A stretch of DNA of 64,000 nucleotides from Pollenia angustigena. Taxonomy: Eukaryota > Arthropoda > Insecta > Diptera > Polleniidae. Every line of letters starts with the position of its first letter. The stretch's first letter is position 1. The DNA lies in contig OV884058.1 of assembly GCA_930367215.1 (NCBI GenBank), positions 219,522,208 to 219,586,207 on the forward strand. The letters run 5' to 3'. Under the pieces are notes generated by a model. The model saw only the letters and a list, made by a program, of their open reading frames with translations, was not told the DNA's origin and did no database searches. A program made the position numbers and the translations under genes. This document shows positions 1 to 11,814 of this stretch, piece by piece.

Positions 1-700
1 GTTGTTTTTTTGAGTTTATCTTAAGGTAAGATTTTTAGATCTGATTAAGAGATAAAAATTTGCCGAAGAGAGACAAGCAATATATCGAATAGTTCACGAG
101 ATATAGACTTAAGAATCAGTACATGTGTTTTGAAAATTGAACTAAAATCCACCCCCAGTCGAAAACTTCAAACATGAATTAAAAAAAACCTTAGCTTATA
201 ATTTAAAACACAGCTAGGGTTTTTCTTCTGCCATCATAAGCTTTCAGATTTTGGGGGTCTCAATTGGTTCAAGATTATGAAGTTGGAAAATGTGCTACTG
301 TGTTATAAGACACCAACAGAATGTGTATAGATATACTTAATACATTTTATGTATTATTTCTTTTAATAAGTAATTTCTATTATATAAACCATTTTAATTT
401 TTCGAATGTGTTCAATGATATCAAATTATAATTTAATAAGCTTCAATGTTAAGCAAAGGTTTCCATAAACATAAATATGTGAACAAATGAAGGAATAAGG
501 CTATTACAAGGATGCTTTATAAATTGAAATTTGATTCATTGAACACATTCGAAAATAAAATTAGTTTATAATAAAAATAACTTTTAAAAAGAAATAATTC
601 TCATATGCTATTTACAATAATTTTATAAAAAAAAACTTACTAGAAAATAAAACATCTTTTTTTGTCTTAAATAACGTATCACTGCAAGTATATTTTCCAT
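1..700. repeat. AT-rich stretch with an imperfect hairpin MITE remnant
   Basis: No gene is visible. At about 370-418 and 534-590 lie inverted arms (tttttcgaatgtgttcaat on one side, its complement on the other) around a loop containing gaaggaataaggctattac. The same arm and loop words occur in the long hairpin at 31844-32127, so this is probably an older copy of that hairpin family. No target duplication was identified. Confidence 0.45.
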
Positions 701-828
701 TTTTTACTTTTTAGCTCATTTTAATAATTTATATTTAGCAATGCAAAGTGAAAAGTGAAAAGTGATAAGACAGAAATGCAAAGATGATTAAATCCTTTGT
801 GGAACACTTTGCAGATTCACTTTGCAAA

Positions 829-891
829 AGAGCGCAAAGACTTTGCAAGAGAGCGCAAAGACTTTGCAAAGAGAGCAAAGTCTTTGCAAAA
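829..891. repeat. Three 21-bp tandem units with a palindromic core
   Basis: Three consecutive units of about 21 bp each hold the near-palindrome gcaaagactttgc (third unit gcaaagtctttgc). Flanking sequence on both sides repeats the word gtgcaaagtgaaaagt. A 65-residue frame across this stretch is low-complexity repeat (FAKERKDFARERKDFAKRAK) and is not a gene. Confidence 0.6.
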
Positions 892-1344
892 ACTAGATAA
901 GTGCAAAGTGAGATTTGCAAAGAATGTTGTGGAACAGAAACACTTATCACTTTGCCAAAAAATGCAATTTGATAAGTGCAAAGTGAAAAGTTGATAAGTT
1001 GTTTTGTGGAATAGGGCCCAGGTATGTTATTTTATTCACATGGAATTCATGATACGAAATTAAAGTCCATGTGAATAAAAAATTTTATTCGGAAATTTTC
1101 ACATGTGGAATTCATGATAAGGGTGACTGTTATTAAATGTTCGTTAGTATGTGGACAACAAAAACGTTAAATAAAACGTAAATTTAGCCCGAGTTCGAGC
1201 CTCAGCTCAGCCAAGCATAAAAATTATCAATAAATTTTTATTAATTTCATGTTGTAAAATTCTTCCTTCTTTTTTATGAACAAGTGGGAAACTCTTAAAA
1301 CTTATATCACAAATTCGTACTCATACAGCGCTTATACTTTATAT

Positions 1345-1700
1345 TCACGGCGGCATGAAATAACCCCCCAAAGTGTGGGGCCTTATTTCATAATAATTGA
1401 AAATGAAATTAGCCCCCAACGAAATGAAATAACGCCCCAAATATAAATAAAATAATTCGGCGCTGCTAAATATGGCCCAAGGACATATGGCCCCAAAAAA
1501 TAAATGAAAATTGACCCCAAATTTGGGGATATTTTTCATAAGGCAATATGGCCCCATTTTTTTTTATTGAAAAATTACCCCAAAAAAAATTAAAAATAAC
1601 CCTAAAAATAAAATGAAATATGACCCGAAATTTGGGGTTATTCTTCATTATGAAAAATCACCTCAAAATTTATAATGAATTTGAACCCCAAAAAAGAACA
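1345..1700. repeat. Degenerate A/C-rich simple repeat
   Basis: Irregular reiterations of words such as gaaataaccccaaaattt are scattered over about 350 bp. Minus-strand reading frames here are rich in F, Y, G and P because of the repeat and have no domain. No unit boundary or terminal repeat could be fixed. Confidence 0.5.
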
Positions 1701-2044
1701 CAAAGAAAGTTACATTGAACATTTTCAGTGGAGTTCATATGCCCGAAACTAAAAATCACAAATTTAGAATCCCGATTTCAAAATCCGGATAATTATACAG
1801 TTTTGGTTTTAAAAATCGTACGATTGATAGCATAGTTGGGCTTTCGGCCATGCGCAAGGATTTTTTTCTCTATGGTATTACCAAAACTGGCTTCGCTAAC
1901 TAAAGCATCTCTGCAGAATAAAATTTGTGTCAAAATTTTTGGGTTGTTTTTTCATTTCTTAAATTTGCATTTTTTTATTAGTAGACGAAAAATAGCCCCA
2001 AAGTAAAAATTGTGATTTTATTTGAGGCCATTTTTCATTCCTTG

Positions 2045-2335
2045 ATATTCCAAAAAAATTGCACCCAAAAAAATTGATAATTTTGTTACAAAAACTAACA
2101 TAAATGGTTGAATAATGCAAGGAATGAAATAAGATTTTACACGAATTTGCAATTCACACTGTAAAATTTCGTGAAGATCGGTCCATAATTTAGCCTAGGC
2201 CCCATATAAACCCTTCTTCCGAAAACAGTTTAGTTCGACATCATAATAAAATTTTACGTCACAGATTTATAGGACAAGAATTCACACTGTAAAATTTCTT
2301 GAAAATCGGTCCATGATTTAACTATGTAGTACAAG
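2045..2335. repeat. Decayed fragment of the 153-bp repeat / mini-me-like family
   Basis: Words of the tandem block at 33500-34300 recur here: aaaaaattgataattttgtt, gaagatcggtccataattta, and gccccatataaaccc followed by gaaaacagtttag. Two partial units are recognisable. No ends are visible. The foldback at 2381-3740 begins just downstream. Confidence 0.5.
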
Positions 2336-2380
2336 AAAAAAAATTTTAATGAAACTAAACGCACATATGTAGGTACATAT

Positions 2381-3740
2381 GTACATTAGGGTGGCCGTTA
2401 TTTTCTTTTTTTTGATTTCTTATATTCTCCCCCCCCCCCCCAAATCGGTTCAGTTTTATGTAAAAAAAAATACAAAAAAATTTCGTAGCGATAAGTTGTG
2501 TTTTATGGGGGGCGTCGGCCCCTCAAAGTTTGCCATCAAGCCATTTATTCAAATGTAATTTGTTTGCATATGACTATCTCTTAAAAACAACATTTTACAA
2601 GAACATGGTATATGGCAATATTTTAGCTCTTCTAGTCAACAACATTAGCCTCGAAGAAAGTTTTTTGCTAAAATTAATATTTAAGAAAATAATTAAGAAA
2701 ATAACAACAAAATTCCAAACATTTTATATACGTTTTATATATATAAAAGAGGGATTTAATGTCAAGTGAACTAATTTTGAAATCGATGTCTTTCGATTTG
2801 GATGAAATTTTCACCAACGTTAGTCCTATTGAATAGTAGTTTAGACACAAATTTTCAACAAGATCGGTCAAAAAGTTTCTGAGTTTGGGGGGGTCAAAGT
2901 TAGAAATTTTGGCCATATAGGTGTTCTTTCACATCCATGTAACTTATTACCAATTGGGGTTAGCAAAATTTGTCCCAAGCAGCTTAGATAGCTATTTGAT
3001 CAATCTTTAAAAAAAAATTTTTTTTGTTTTTTTTGGAATATTTTAAAATTTTTTTTTTTAATTTACAACTTGGCAAAAAAAAAAAAAAAAAAAAGTTTTA
3101 AATATAAAAAAAATATGTTAAAAAATTTTTTAAAAAAACCAAAAAATTTTTTTTAAAAAGATTGATAATAAGTTACATGGATGTGAAAGAACACCTGTAT
3201 GGCCAAAATTTCAAACTTTGACCCTCCCAAACTCAGAAACTTTTTGACCGATCTTGTTGAAAATTTGTGTCTGAACTACTATTCAATGGGACTAACGGTG
3301 GTGCAAATTTCATCCAAATCGAAAGATTTCGATTTCAAAATTAGTTCACTTGACATTAAATCCCTCTTTTATATATATAAAACGTATATAAAATGTTTGG
3401 AATTTTGTTGTTATTTTCTTAATTATTTTTTTAAATATTAATTTTAGCAAAAAACTTTCTTCGAGGCTAATGTTGTTGACTAGAAGAGCTAAAATATTGC
3501 CATATACCATGTTCTTGTAAAATGTTGTTTTTAAGAGATAGTCATATGCAAACAAATTACATTTGAATAAATGGCTTGATGGCAAACTTTGAGGGGCCGA
3601 CGCCCCCCCTAAAACACAACTTATCGCTACGAAATTTTTTTGTATTTTTTTTTACATAAAACTGAACCGATTTGGGGGGGGAGAATATAAGAAATCAAAA
3701 AAAAAAGTTCTCCATACAACTAACGGCCACGCTAATGTAC
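2381..3740. mobile_element. 1.36 kb foldback element with arms of about 560 bp
   Basis: The first and last bases are complementary (gtacattagggtggccgtta against taacggccacgctaatgtac), and complementarity continues for over 500 bp into a poly(A)/poly(T)-rich centre around 2990-3160. Each arm therefore encodes a mirrored copy of the same small frames: an identical 79-residue frame at 2530-2769 (+) and 3346-3585 (-), and a nearly identical 80-residue frame at 2674-2916 (-) and 3199-3441 (+). These are inverted-repeat shadows, not genes. The C-tract at about 2430 is longer than the matching G-tract near 3672. No transposase is present, so the element would need help in trans. Confidence 0.8.
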
Positions 3741-4164
3741 ATACAAACAAACAGATCTTTAAAAGTACAGTAGTTCTGTTTGTAGGTACAATGTATTCTT
3801 GTTACTGTTGTTTTTATTGTTGTTAATTTTAACAAAGCATGAGAGTGGTTTATTGTTGTTATTGTTGTTAATGTTAACAAGCGTCTCATCGAGTGGACAA
3901 TGACTACTTGACTGCAAAAGTATAAGTATGTGTTCTTTTGAATTTACACTGTTGTGTTATATTGCGTGAGCAACAAAAATGCAAATAAAGCACTTTCAAT
4001 AAAAAACGAATAAATGCAAAAATCAAATGTGTACGAAACGATGTAAAAATTACCAACGTTGAACTTTGTTTTGCAAGCAAAGAGTGAATGTAAATTTTAG
4101 CGTATGAATAAATCAAGAAAAATTGTGATTTTGCAGTTCTCTGTTATAAACATCATATAAATTC

Positions 4165-4245
4165 CACTCCTGAAATATTCGAACTGTCGGTGGTGGGTAT
4201 CAAAGATTCGGCACAGTCGAATATAGCTTTCTTACTTGTCAATTA
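4165..4245. repeat. End fragment of a mini-me-like element
   Basis: The words gtatcaaagattcggcacag and cgaatatagc, followed by cttacttg, match the terminus of the copies at 4642, 31815 and 34445. Only this end is present. Confidence 0.55.
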
Positions 4246-4641
4246 ATATCCCCTTTAAAATTTAAAGCTCTTATATGGGTTCAGTTAATAGCAATTTACG
4301 ATATTTTTTTTTCAATTGTAATAAAATCTTTTTTATCTCCCCATAAAAATTACTGCAAATAACATTTTAACCTAAAAGAATTTCTTAAGAAAAATATTTT
4401 TAAATCTTAGTTTATTTAACTTAATTGTATGTTTTCATATGAACTTTAGTGTGAGTTGCTTATTTAGCACTTATCACTTAAAAATCCTAATCAAAACAAT
4501 TGAAAATCCCATTTGATATTTGTGTATATCCTTAACAATGTTAACACATTAAATTTCCGTTTTAAAAACATTAAGTACAACATGAGATTAGAGAAAGATA
4601 GAATAAACAAAATTTATTCTTTCTAGAGAAAAATAATAAAA

Positions 4642-5444
4642 AACAAGTCAGAGTGCTATATTCGGCTGTGCCGAATCTTTGATACCCTCCACCGACAGGG
4701 CGAATGTTTAAGGAGTAATATCTGTATGATGTTGTTATCTTAAACTGTGACGATTTGTTATTAATTATGGTTTTGGGCAACTAAACTGTTTTCCGGTAGT
4801 AGGGTTTATATGGGGCCTAGGGTAAATTATGGACCGATCATCACGAAATTTCACAGTGTTATTTCTAGTCCTAAAAAACTGTGATGTACCAAATTTTGTT
4901 ACGATAGCGCTATTTTTTACGGTTTTAGGCGTTCTAAACTGTTTTCCGGGAGTACTGTTTATATGGGGCTTAGGGTAAATTATCGATGGATCTTCACGAA
5001 ATTTAACAGCGTGATTTCCCGTACAATAAAACAAATTTTTGCGAAATCTGATCTCATTCGGTGCCTTGTTCCAGCATTTATGCTACTTTTTGTAACAAAA
5101 TTATCAATTTTTTTAGGTGGTGGTTCCATATTTTGATTCATAGCTCTGGTCCTACTGAACCGATTTTGCTGGATTTCAATCCCAAACTGCTTAGGATAAC
5201 TACAAGCAATTTGGCACCAAGTGATTGATAATTTCTTTTGAGTTGTTCGAAAGTGAGCGTGTTTTCAACAGACGGACAGCCGGACAGACAGACAGACGGA
5301 CATGGCTAAATCGAATTAGAATTACTCAAGGACCCTGAATATATATACTTTATGGGGTCTGAGATGAATAATAAAAAAGTTTCACACGGAATGACAAACT
5401 TAATATACCCTCTTCACAACTAATTGAGGTGGAGGGTATAAAAA
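4642..5444 (+). mobile_element. Mini-me-like element with (GTCY)n/(TA)n core and two 153-bp units
   Basis: It begins aacaagtcagagtgctatat, then cggctgtgccgaatc, and ends ggtggagggtataaaa. Near the right end is a cagacagacagacggacatg tract (the (GTCY)n block on the other strand) followed by atatatactttatggggtc, the microsatellite-core-microsatellite order described for dipteran mini-me elements. The left part holds two units of a repeat with period exactly 153 bp (ctaaactgttttccgg at 4781 and again at 4934). The copy at 33180-34445 is the same family in reverse with five units. No long ORF or reverse transcriptase is present. Confidence 0.7.
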
Positions 5445-6183
5445 CCAACACACTGACGACTAAATTGAAACCCATGAATTTCTTTTATTATGACCAGACT
5501 CAAAATGACTATTTAGTTAAGATGGGTGTATTAAGCGGATGAAAACCTCTTTATAAAACAAAAAAGTTTTTTTCTTTTTCTTTTGTTCCCCAGCACAAAA
5601 AAAATATTCATTAGAATTTACAGAGTTTTTTTTACTGCCATCACTTCCTTTCAAACTCTTATGTTTGTTTAAGTCTATTAGTTAGTTCTTAGGTTTTTTC
5701 TTAGGGGTTCTTTCTTTTTATATATTTAAGACATTTTTAGAGAATTTACTAACTTGAAAATAAAAGACAGTAAAACCCGGACTAAAGTATGCATTTCCTA
5801 TTTCATTTGTATTTTTAAGTTTTTGAAGGATGTTAGAAAAATAGAGTCATAAGTGTGTTATTTTTATTTCAAACATTTACAATTGAAGATAAATTTTCAG
5901 TCTCCTTCTCTAACGCAGTTTAAATTTTGGGTAACACATACATACATCTTTCCTTGGTAGCTGGCAAAAAAATTTTTTTTTTTTGCTCTTTTTTATCTGT
6001 TTTGTGCCTTTTTATATTTTATTAAGAATCTTAGTAAACCAGCCACTTACTGAATGAACATCATCATTATCATGGGGCATGATTTTTGATTGTTCATTTA
6101 ATGGTCAAAGGAAATGAATTCTAACTAAAACTACATATGAGAGTATATTAAATTGTTCTTTTTCGGATGAAATAAAAATGTTA
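5445..6183. other. No gene seen
   Basis: AT-rich unique-looking sequence. No ORF of note, no terminal repeat pairs and no recognised family were found. Confidence 0.5.
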
Positions 6184-6191
6184 GATGTGGT

Positions 6192-6849
6192 CAGGGCTGC
6201 CGGATACATTTGTGAAGAAATCGTCAATTTCCTGAGAAAAATAAAAAAAATCGTGTTTTACGTTTCGAAAAATCGTCAAAAAAATACCCAGCTAGCAGGG
6301 AGTCTCATTAAGAGCGTCTTTGATCGTTGATGACTGCATTTTTTAATCGTAGAAGATTCCATAGCACAGCGAAAGGCGCCTTTTCAGTCGTTTAAGACGT
6401 GGGTGAGGATTATCCAACGAGTCTTTTATGTCAAGAATCGTATGGGACTCATGCAGATATTATCTTACTACCTGTGAAATGTTCGCCGTATCAGTGCTGA
6501 AAATATGATTTATACAGAGAGTCTTAAAAGGTTCATTCGATGATGGTTTGTCGAAAGATAAACAAAGTGTAACATTGTTGTTTTTGTACTCTGAACATAA
6601 TCATTTAAAGATTTTCTTAAGACTTGCATATAACAGCCTTACCTAAGCAAAAGCGGCACGCGTTTTCTCGTTTTGAACACAACGTTGATGTTCTTGCTTT
6701 GGTATGGCATATCAGCGTAAAAGCTAAGCAAAAGAAAACGTTCCGCCTTACGCTCTTGTTAAGGTACGGCTATTAAACATTCCAAGATTAAAAAACGAAC
6801 GTGTCTGAAAATTTCGTGACGATAAATCTGGTCAAATCTGGCAGCCCTG
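6192..6849. mobile_element. Nonautonomous hAT-type element, 658 bp
   Basis: The termini are cagggctgccgga and tctggcagccctg (12 of 13 complementary), with the CAGGG start common in hAT elements. They are flanked by gatgtggt (6184-6191) and catgtggt (6850-6857), a 7-of-8 match to an 8-bp target duplication. No transposase is encoded. Inside, at about 6630-6775, are weaker inverted words (taacagccttacctaag and its near complement ttaaggtacggctatta), suggesting a second small element inserted within. Confidence 0.7.
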
Positions 6850-6952
6850 CATGTGGTATAAAGTTGGGAAGTGGTATAAAGTGTATGGGACGCAAGTGTA
6901 TGGGGCACTTGTTTTTGTACTAAATACATCGATCTTTTACTACAGTAGGGAC

Positions 6953-7605
6953 TAGTGCTGGGAAACTATCGATAGTCGTAAACTATCGAAAATATCGATA
7001 GGAAAAATATCAATATCGATATTATTATTATTTTAAATACAGCTATGAAGACATGTTACAGCAGCTATACACACACAGTTTTTGCCGCAAGTTTTTACTT
7101 GCTATTATTAATTCGCGCTGAATTACAGCAATGAATACAAACAACAAGAATGGCAGGTGGTATGGAACGCTTAGCTGTAATTTTTTACTGCTAACTAAAG
7201 CCTTTATGTCGAAATTTGTATATGTTTACATGGGGACTGAAATGTTAAATATTTTTGTGATGCTGCAAAAAACTGCAATTGCAATTGCGAGCATGCGACG
7301 AAACAATGAACGACCATTATTGGATAAGTCCGCTTAATTGATTACCTTTTGGGTTGAGAATCAAAACCAATTTAGAAAATTATCCTACTTTGGTTCCTTC
7401 AGAAGGGTGCTTATCAGCATTACAATTTTTAAAAATCTTAAATAAAGTGATAAAAACAACGAACTGTAGCCTGATAAAAAATTTGTTAAAGTTTTTCTAC
7501 TTAAGTACAGACATTCAGTCGATAGTAATATTGATATATCGATAGTGAAATCTGAACTATCGATAAATATCGATAGTAGAAAATATCGATAGAATCCCAG
7601 CACTA
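6953..7605. mobile_element. Nonautonomous hAT-type element rich in TATCGATA, 653 bp
   Basis: The termini are tagtgctgggaaactatcga and its imperfect complement (right end tcgatagaatcccagcacta). The flanks gtagggac (6945-6952) and gtaggtac (7606-7613) match at 7 of 8 positions, an 8-bp duplication typical of hAT transposition. Both ends carry repeated atcgata motifs, including several full TATCGATA palindromes. The small frames inside (68, 63 and 72 residues) show no domain. Confidence 0.75.
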
Positions 7606-7613
7606 GTAGGTAC

Positions 7614-8622
7614 CCGATAGTTTAAAAACGCAATGGAATAGCTATTTAGAACGAATTACAGAGATTTTGGTTTCACGAGGTTTAATAAGAAAAATACAAA
7701 TTAATTTATTAATTAGAACAAACAAAAAAATATACAAAGCTAAAACAATTTTTAATTAGAACCACGACCTTTTGTAAATCAAATAACAAACTGACTATAA
7801 AAACACCAATTAAATTAGAAACTAAAATCCATAAAAAAATGTTAACGACAAATCCAGCTATACTCCAAATATGACCATGTACAAATATACATACATGCAA
7901 ACATACACAAGCATTATCGGGCATGTTTTAGAAATTGAAATGAAGTGAATTTGAAATCGGGCAAATTTTAAAAACGACCCTGTACTGAAACTTTATAAAA
8001 ATATCACATATAAAATTTTGTATTCCCAAAAATTGCTTTGATAATAAACTGGCAAGTGCACGGCTTAAAAAATTTAAACTAGCAACATGCTTTATGTTTT
8101 GCGAAAACAATAAAGCAAGTTGTTTTTGTTTTTATTAAGTTTTTTCTTAACCTATTTACAACTACAAATAATGTTGGAAGAATTCCAAACAATTGTAGTG
8201 TTGATGTTTTTGTTTAAACTTTGTTATTGTTGCAAGTAGAACTGTTGCATATAATTCTTATACGTTTAACAGTTTTATTTGGTTTAATATCTTTAGTTTT
8301 TCTAAAATCTTTATGGAAGAACTTTCCTGATGATCTGGCCTAAGCAACCAGTGAAATGCTCATAGGAATAGCTTATCCCATCAACAATAAATTTTAGTGT
8401 TTTTAACAAGAATAAAAATTGGGAATTAAGCACGACAAACATAATCTTGATATTCCATTTTATCGATTTTATTTTTTGAGTAACAATGAAATCAGCTTTA
8501 CACGAACAACTCTCTAAGGCAGGAAAAACTACGTTAATTTTGTGAATAATTGTTCTTAAATCTCGTTCGATTTCAATTTTGCTTCATTTCGATTTCTAGA
8601 ACATGCCCGTATATTTTAACTA

Positions 8623-8653
<31 letters not shown>

Positions 8654-9350
8654 CTACGAATAATGAGGTTAAACCGAGTTTGTATTGAAAACATACGAAT
8701 TTATGAGGAGGCCAAAAAAAAAAAAGGGATAGAATTATTGCAATTAAACGGGACTTTTAAAAGGGACCAAGAGTATGTTCCAAATTATTGAGATTTTCGA
8801 TTTAACGGGGCACAGATTATCGGGATTCTACAGTTACTAGTGGATTAAATTAAAAAGACAACAATTCGATTTGAAATTTTTTCCTATTTTTAATACCTTA
8901 AAAGATAAATTATGTTAAAAAAAGTACCAAAATTTAGATGTATACCGGTTTTACACTTTAAAAGTACAATTATCCAAAAAAAAATATTAAACACGCATCA
9001 TCTTCTTTTTTGACGGCATTCATATGCTTTTTGAGTTTTTATTTCATCTGTCTTGATTTCGAAGATATTAGGCTGCAGATTTTAGGCATTTTTACAGTTT
9101 TAGCAGATTAGTCCTCTGATTAACGTCAATACCTCTCCCAACCACAACCAACACACCCAGGTAGCGGTTTGAGTGAATAACTCGGCAAAAATTATACACT
9201 TCGCGCTTGCTTAGGAGCTGGAGCTATCTTACCTGCGCTGCATTAAAATAGTCTAGTGCATCTGTTGAATAGCAACAGCACCTAGAAAGATTCATTCCAC
9301 TTTGACTTTTACAAGCCTTCGAATTCTAGAACATAGTAAATCTTACCTAG
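7614..9350. other. No gene; poly(T) run and degenerate repeat fragments
   Basis: A run of about 26 T lies at 8627-8652. The segment at about 8365-8440 (agcttatcccatcaacaat and following) matches the fragment at 19200-19260, and ttttgtattcccaaaaat at about 8013 recurs at 19292, so this is a decayed dispersed repeat. Nothing coding is supported. Confidence 0.45.
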
Positions 9351-9353
9351 CCT

Positions 9354-10083
9354 GTGCCCATGTTCTGTAACTCTCGCGTCGAGAAAGTTTTCGATTGAAA
9401 TGTGTGAAATGAAACAAAAATGCCATAAATTGAAACAAACAGCTGTTTTTCTCACTTAACTGTGTCTGTAACTTTTTTTGGCGAGAACAAGCTGTCACGT
9501 AAGGAAATTACTCGCCAATTTACAGAAAAAGTGTGTCTGTAACATTTTGGTGAGAAAAGTTCCCGCTTTGAACTGTCAAATAAACTCACGAATAAAAATG
9601 GGGCGAGGAAAAATTTTAACATTAAAAAACAATTAAAAATGCAAAATGCAAAGAATAATAATAATAATATTTTATTCTTGGCACATTTTTCATTGTTTTA
9701 TTATTTTGCTTTTAACATTTGTATAAAATATACGAATGTCTTCAAAGCTCGTTTGCAAGCAACAAACATTAAATTCGCTCTTAACACAATTTGGTTTAGC
9801 CGACGGTCGTGTTTTCGCCGCCGTCGTTGAAAAATTTTCAATTTTAGTAAATTTTGGTCGCCGTCAACGATATGTGTTACTGGCGTTCTGAACGTCTGCA
9901 ATGTCACATCGGCTTCGAGTGCAATATTATGACATTTATAACGTAACGACGTAATCTCTTTTGATAGTTTTCGACATGAGTTACAGACACACATTTTTCT
10001 CACTTTTCGAGAAACGATGGAATATTTTGTTTTACATCTTTTCGATGCAAGAAGTTCTCACTAAAGTTACAGAACATGGGTAC
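9354..10083. mobile_element. MITE family M1, complete copy, about 730 bp
   Basis: The ends are gtgcccatgttctgtaact and its counterpart gttacagaacatgggtac, an inverted repeat. The words ctagcct just outside the left end and ctagcctt just outside the right end are a likely target duplication of 5-8 bp whose exact limit is unclear. A second copy in the opposite orientation lies at 43154-48850, where it has been split by other insertions. Small frames inside (63 and 100 residues) follow the repeat and have no domain. Confidence 0.75.
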
Positions 10084-10369
10084 TGCTAGCCTTTAATATA
10101 CCAGCCAGCTAAGACCTTCACCAACACCAACATCACCAAACCGGTCTCTCAACTTTTCGCAACATCACAAAATCCCTAATCACATTGACACTTTGGCAAT
10201 CATAGCTGCTTCATTTGATCAACCACGGAGTGCTTTTCATATAAATTTTACTACCAGCTGCAAAGCAGCTGATGTCAGATGGCTTGTCAGTTCGAAAAAG
10301 AACACGATCCAATTGAAAATTTTAACACTGCTAATTCGAGATGACATTTGCAGAAGCAAATTTTTTTGC

Positions 10370-10437
10370 TTTTACACGACATGTATATATTTTGCATTAC
10401 GAAATTTGACAAGTACATTGCTAAATACATGTCGTGT
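10370..10437. mobile_element. Very short hairpin element related to the 41540 MITE
   Basis: The ends ttacacgacatgtat and atacatgtcgtgta are complementary. The terminal words (acacgacatgtat, aaatttgaca) match those of the MITE at 41540-42531, so this is probably a deleted relative. A further related fragment (gcattttgcagtggaaattt) lies at about 11050. Confidence 0.5.
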
Positions 10438-10592
10438 AGAATTACCTTAATAACCCCTATACACATGCACTTTTTTATAATACGCTTTCTATGTCAAAAA
10501 TTTTATGAGAATTCAATTAAAGCAGTTATTAAAAAAAGTCTGTTTTAATTAAAAATTAAATTTAGTGAATTAAACGTTTACTTATATCAACA

Positions 10593-10902
10593 ACACAAAA
10601 AAAAAATTTGCACCAGTTAAAGCATTAATCAAAAATATAATCAGTTTTTATTAAAAATGTAATCAAGTAAATTACACGTTTAATCAAGTGAATTAAACGT
10701 TTAATCAACTGAATTAAACGTTTAATTGATATTAATAATTTGTTTACTGGTGCATATTAATATTGTCAATTAAACGTTAAATACACTTGATTAAAAGTTT
10801 AATTCACTTGATTAAAAGTTTAATTCACTTGATTAAATTTTTAATTATAACTGATCTTATTTTTGATTAATGCTTTTACTGGTGCAAAATTTTTTTCTGT
10901 GA
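10593..10902. mobile_element. AT-rich palindromic MITE, about 310 bp
   Basis: The left end aaatttgcaccagttaaagc and the right end gcttttactggtgcaaaatt are complementary. The interior is made of alternating aattaaacgttta and cacttgatta words that pair across the centre. Both ends run out into CACARAAAAA-like sequence seen at other TA-flanked elements here, but no TA duplication is present at this copy. Confidence 0.6.
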
Positions 10903-11069
10903 GCATAACTGCAGAAAATTTTGTTGATATCAAAATATATTTAATTGATACTATTAATGTGACTACTGATGCAAATTTAATCAATTTTTTAGTTAATATC
11001 ACACATTTTTAATTGAAATCAATTTTTAATTTTTCTGTGGACATGTCTGCATTTTGCAGTGGAAATTTG

Positions 11070-11810
11070 ACAACAAAAAAACTGGAAATTTTTCTTATTT
11101 TGTTTCAGTGAGATAGCGAAGACCACTAGACTTAGCATTTTCTTCCATAAATTATAACTATCATGCTGATAGTATGCGGCATTCATTTACAATAATTTTA
11201 TGTTTAACCTTAAAAGGTTTATTGTTTCCAATAACCATCTCCTTTATTTAAATTAAGTTGTAGCATTTGTAACGAAATAATTTGCCGATCAATTTTTTTT
11301 ATTTATTTTTTTTATTTCCAACGAGAGTTTGACTTAATAAAATTGCTGTAAATGAATGATAGACAGTTATTGAGACAGACGAACAAGAATATCTATCAGC
11401 AAATGCAAACAGTTTAACAGACAAAGAATAGAATTCAATAAATGTATATTTATGTATTTTGTAGTGCATACGTGAAAGTACTTACAAGTATTGTATACGT
11501 ATGTGTACAGACGTGTAAGTCATTGTGTATAAGATGGTATAAATAGTGGTTTGGGATTTTAACTCTACTTGTGACTCGTAACTCGTAACCATGTCAAGTT
11601 ATTTGCTTTATTAGACATGATATATTTGATGTGTTGATGATATTGTTCCTTTTTATGTTTTCACTCCATCACAAATATATTCATACAACTACTTGTATAT
11701 TTAACATTTCTTTCAAGGATATTGAGCTAAAAATCAATAACAAGACAGAGAAGTAAGGAAAGAGATAAGTTTTTGTATAACAATGAAAGAAAAACCTTTT
11801 TTCCATTCAA
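11070..11810. other. No gene seen
   Basis: AT-rich sequence with no ORF of note and no terminal repeats recognised. Confidence 0.4.
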
Positions 11811-11814
11811 ATTC

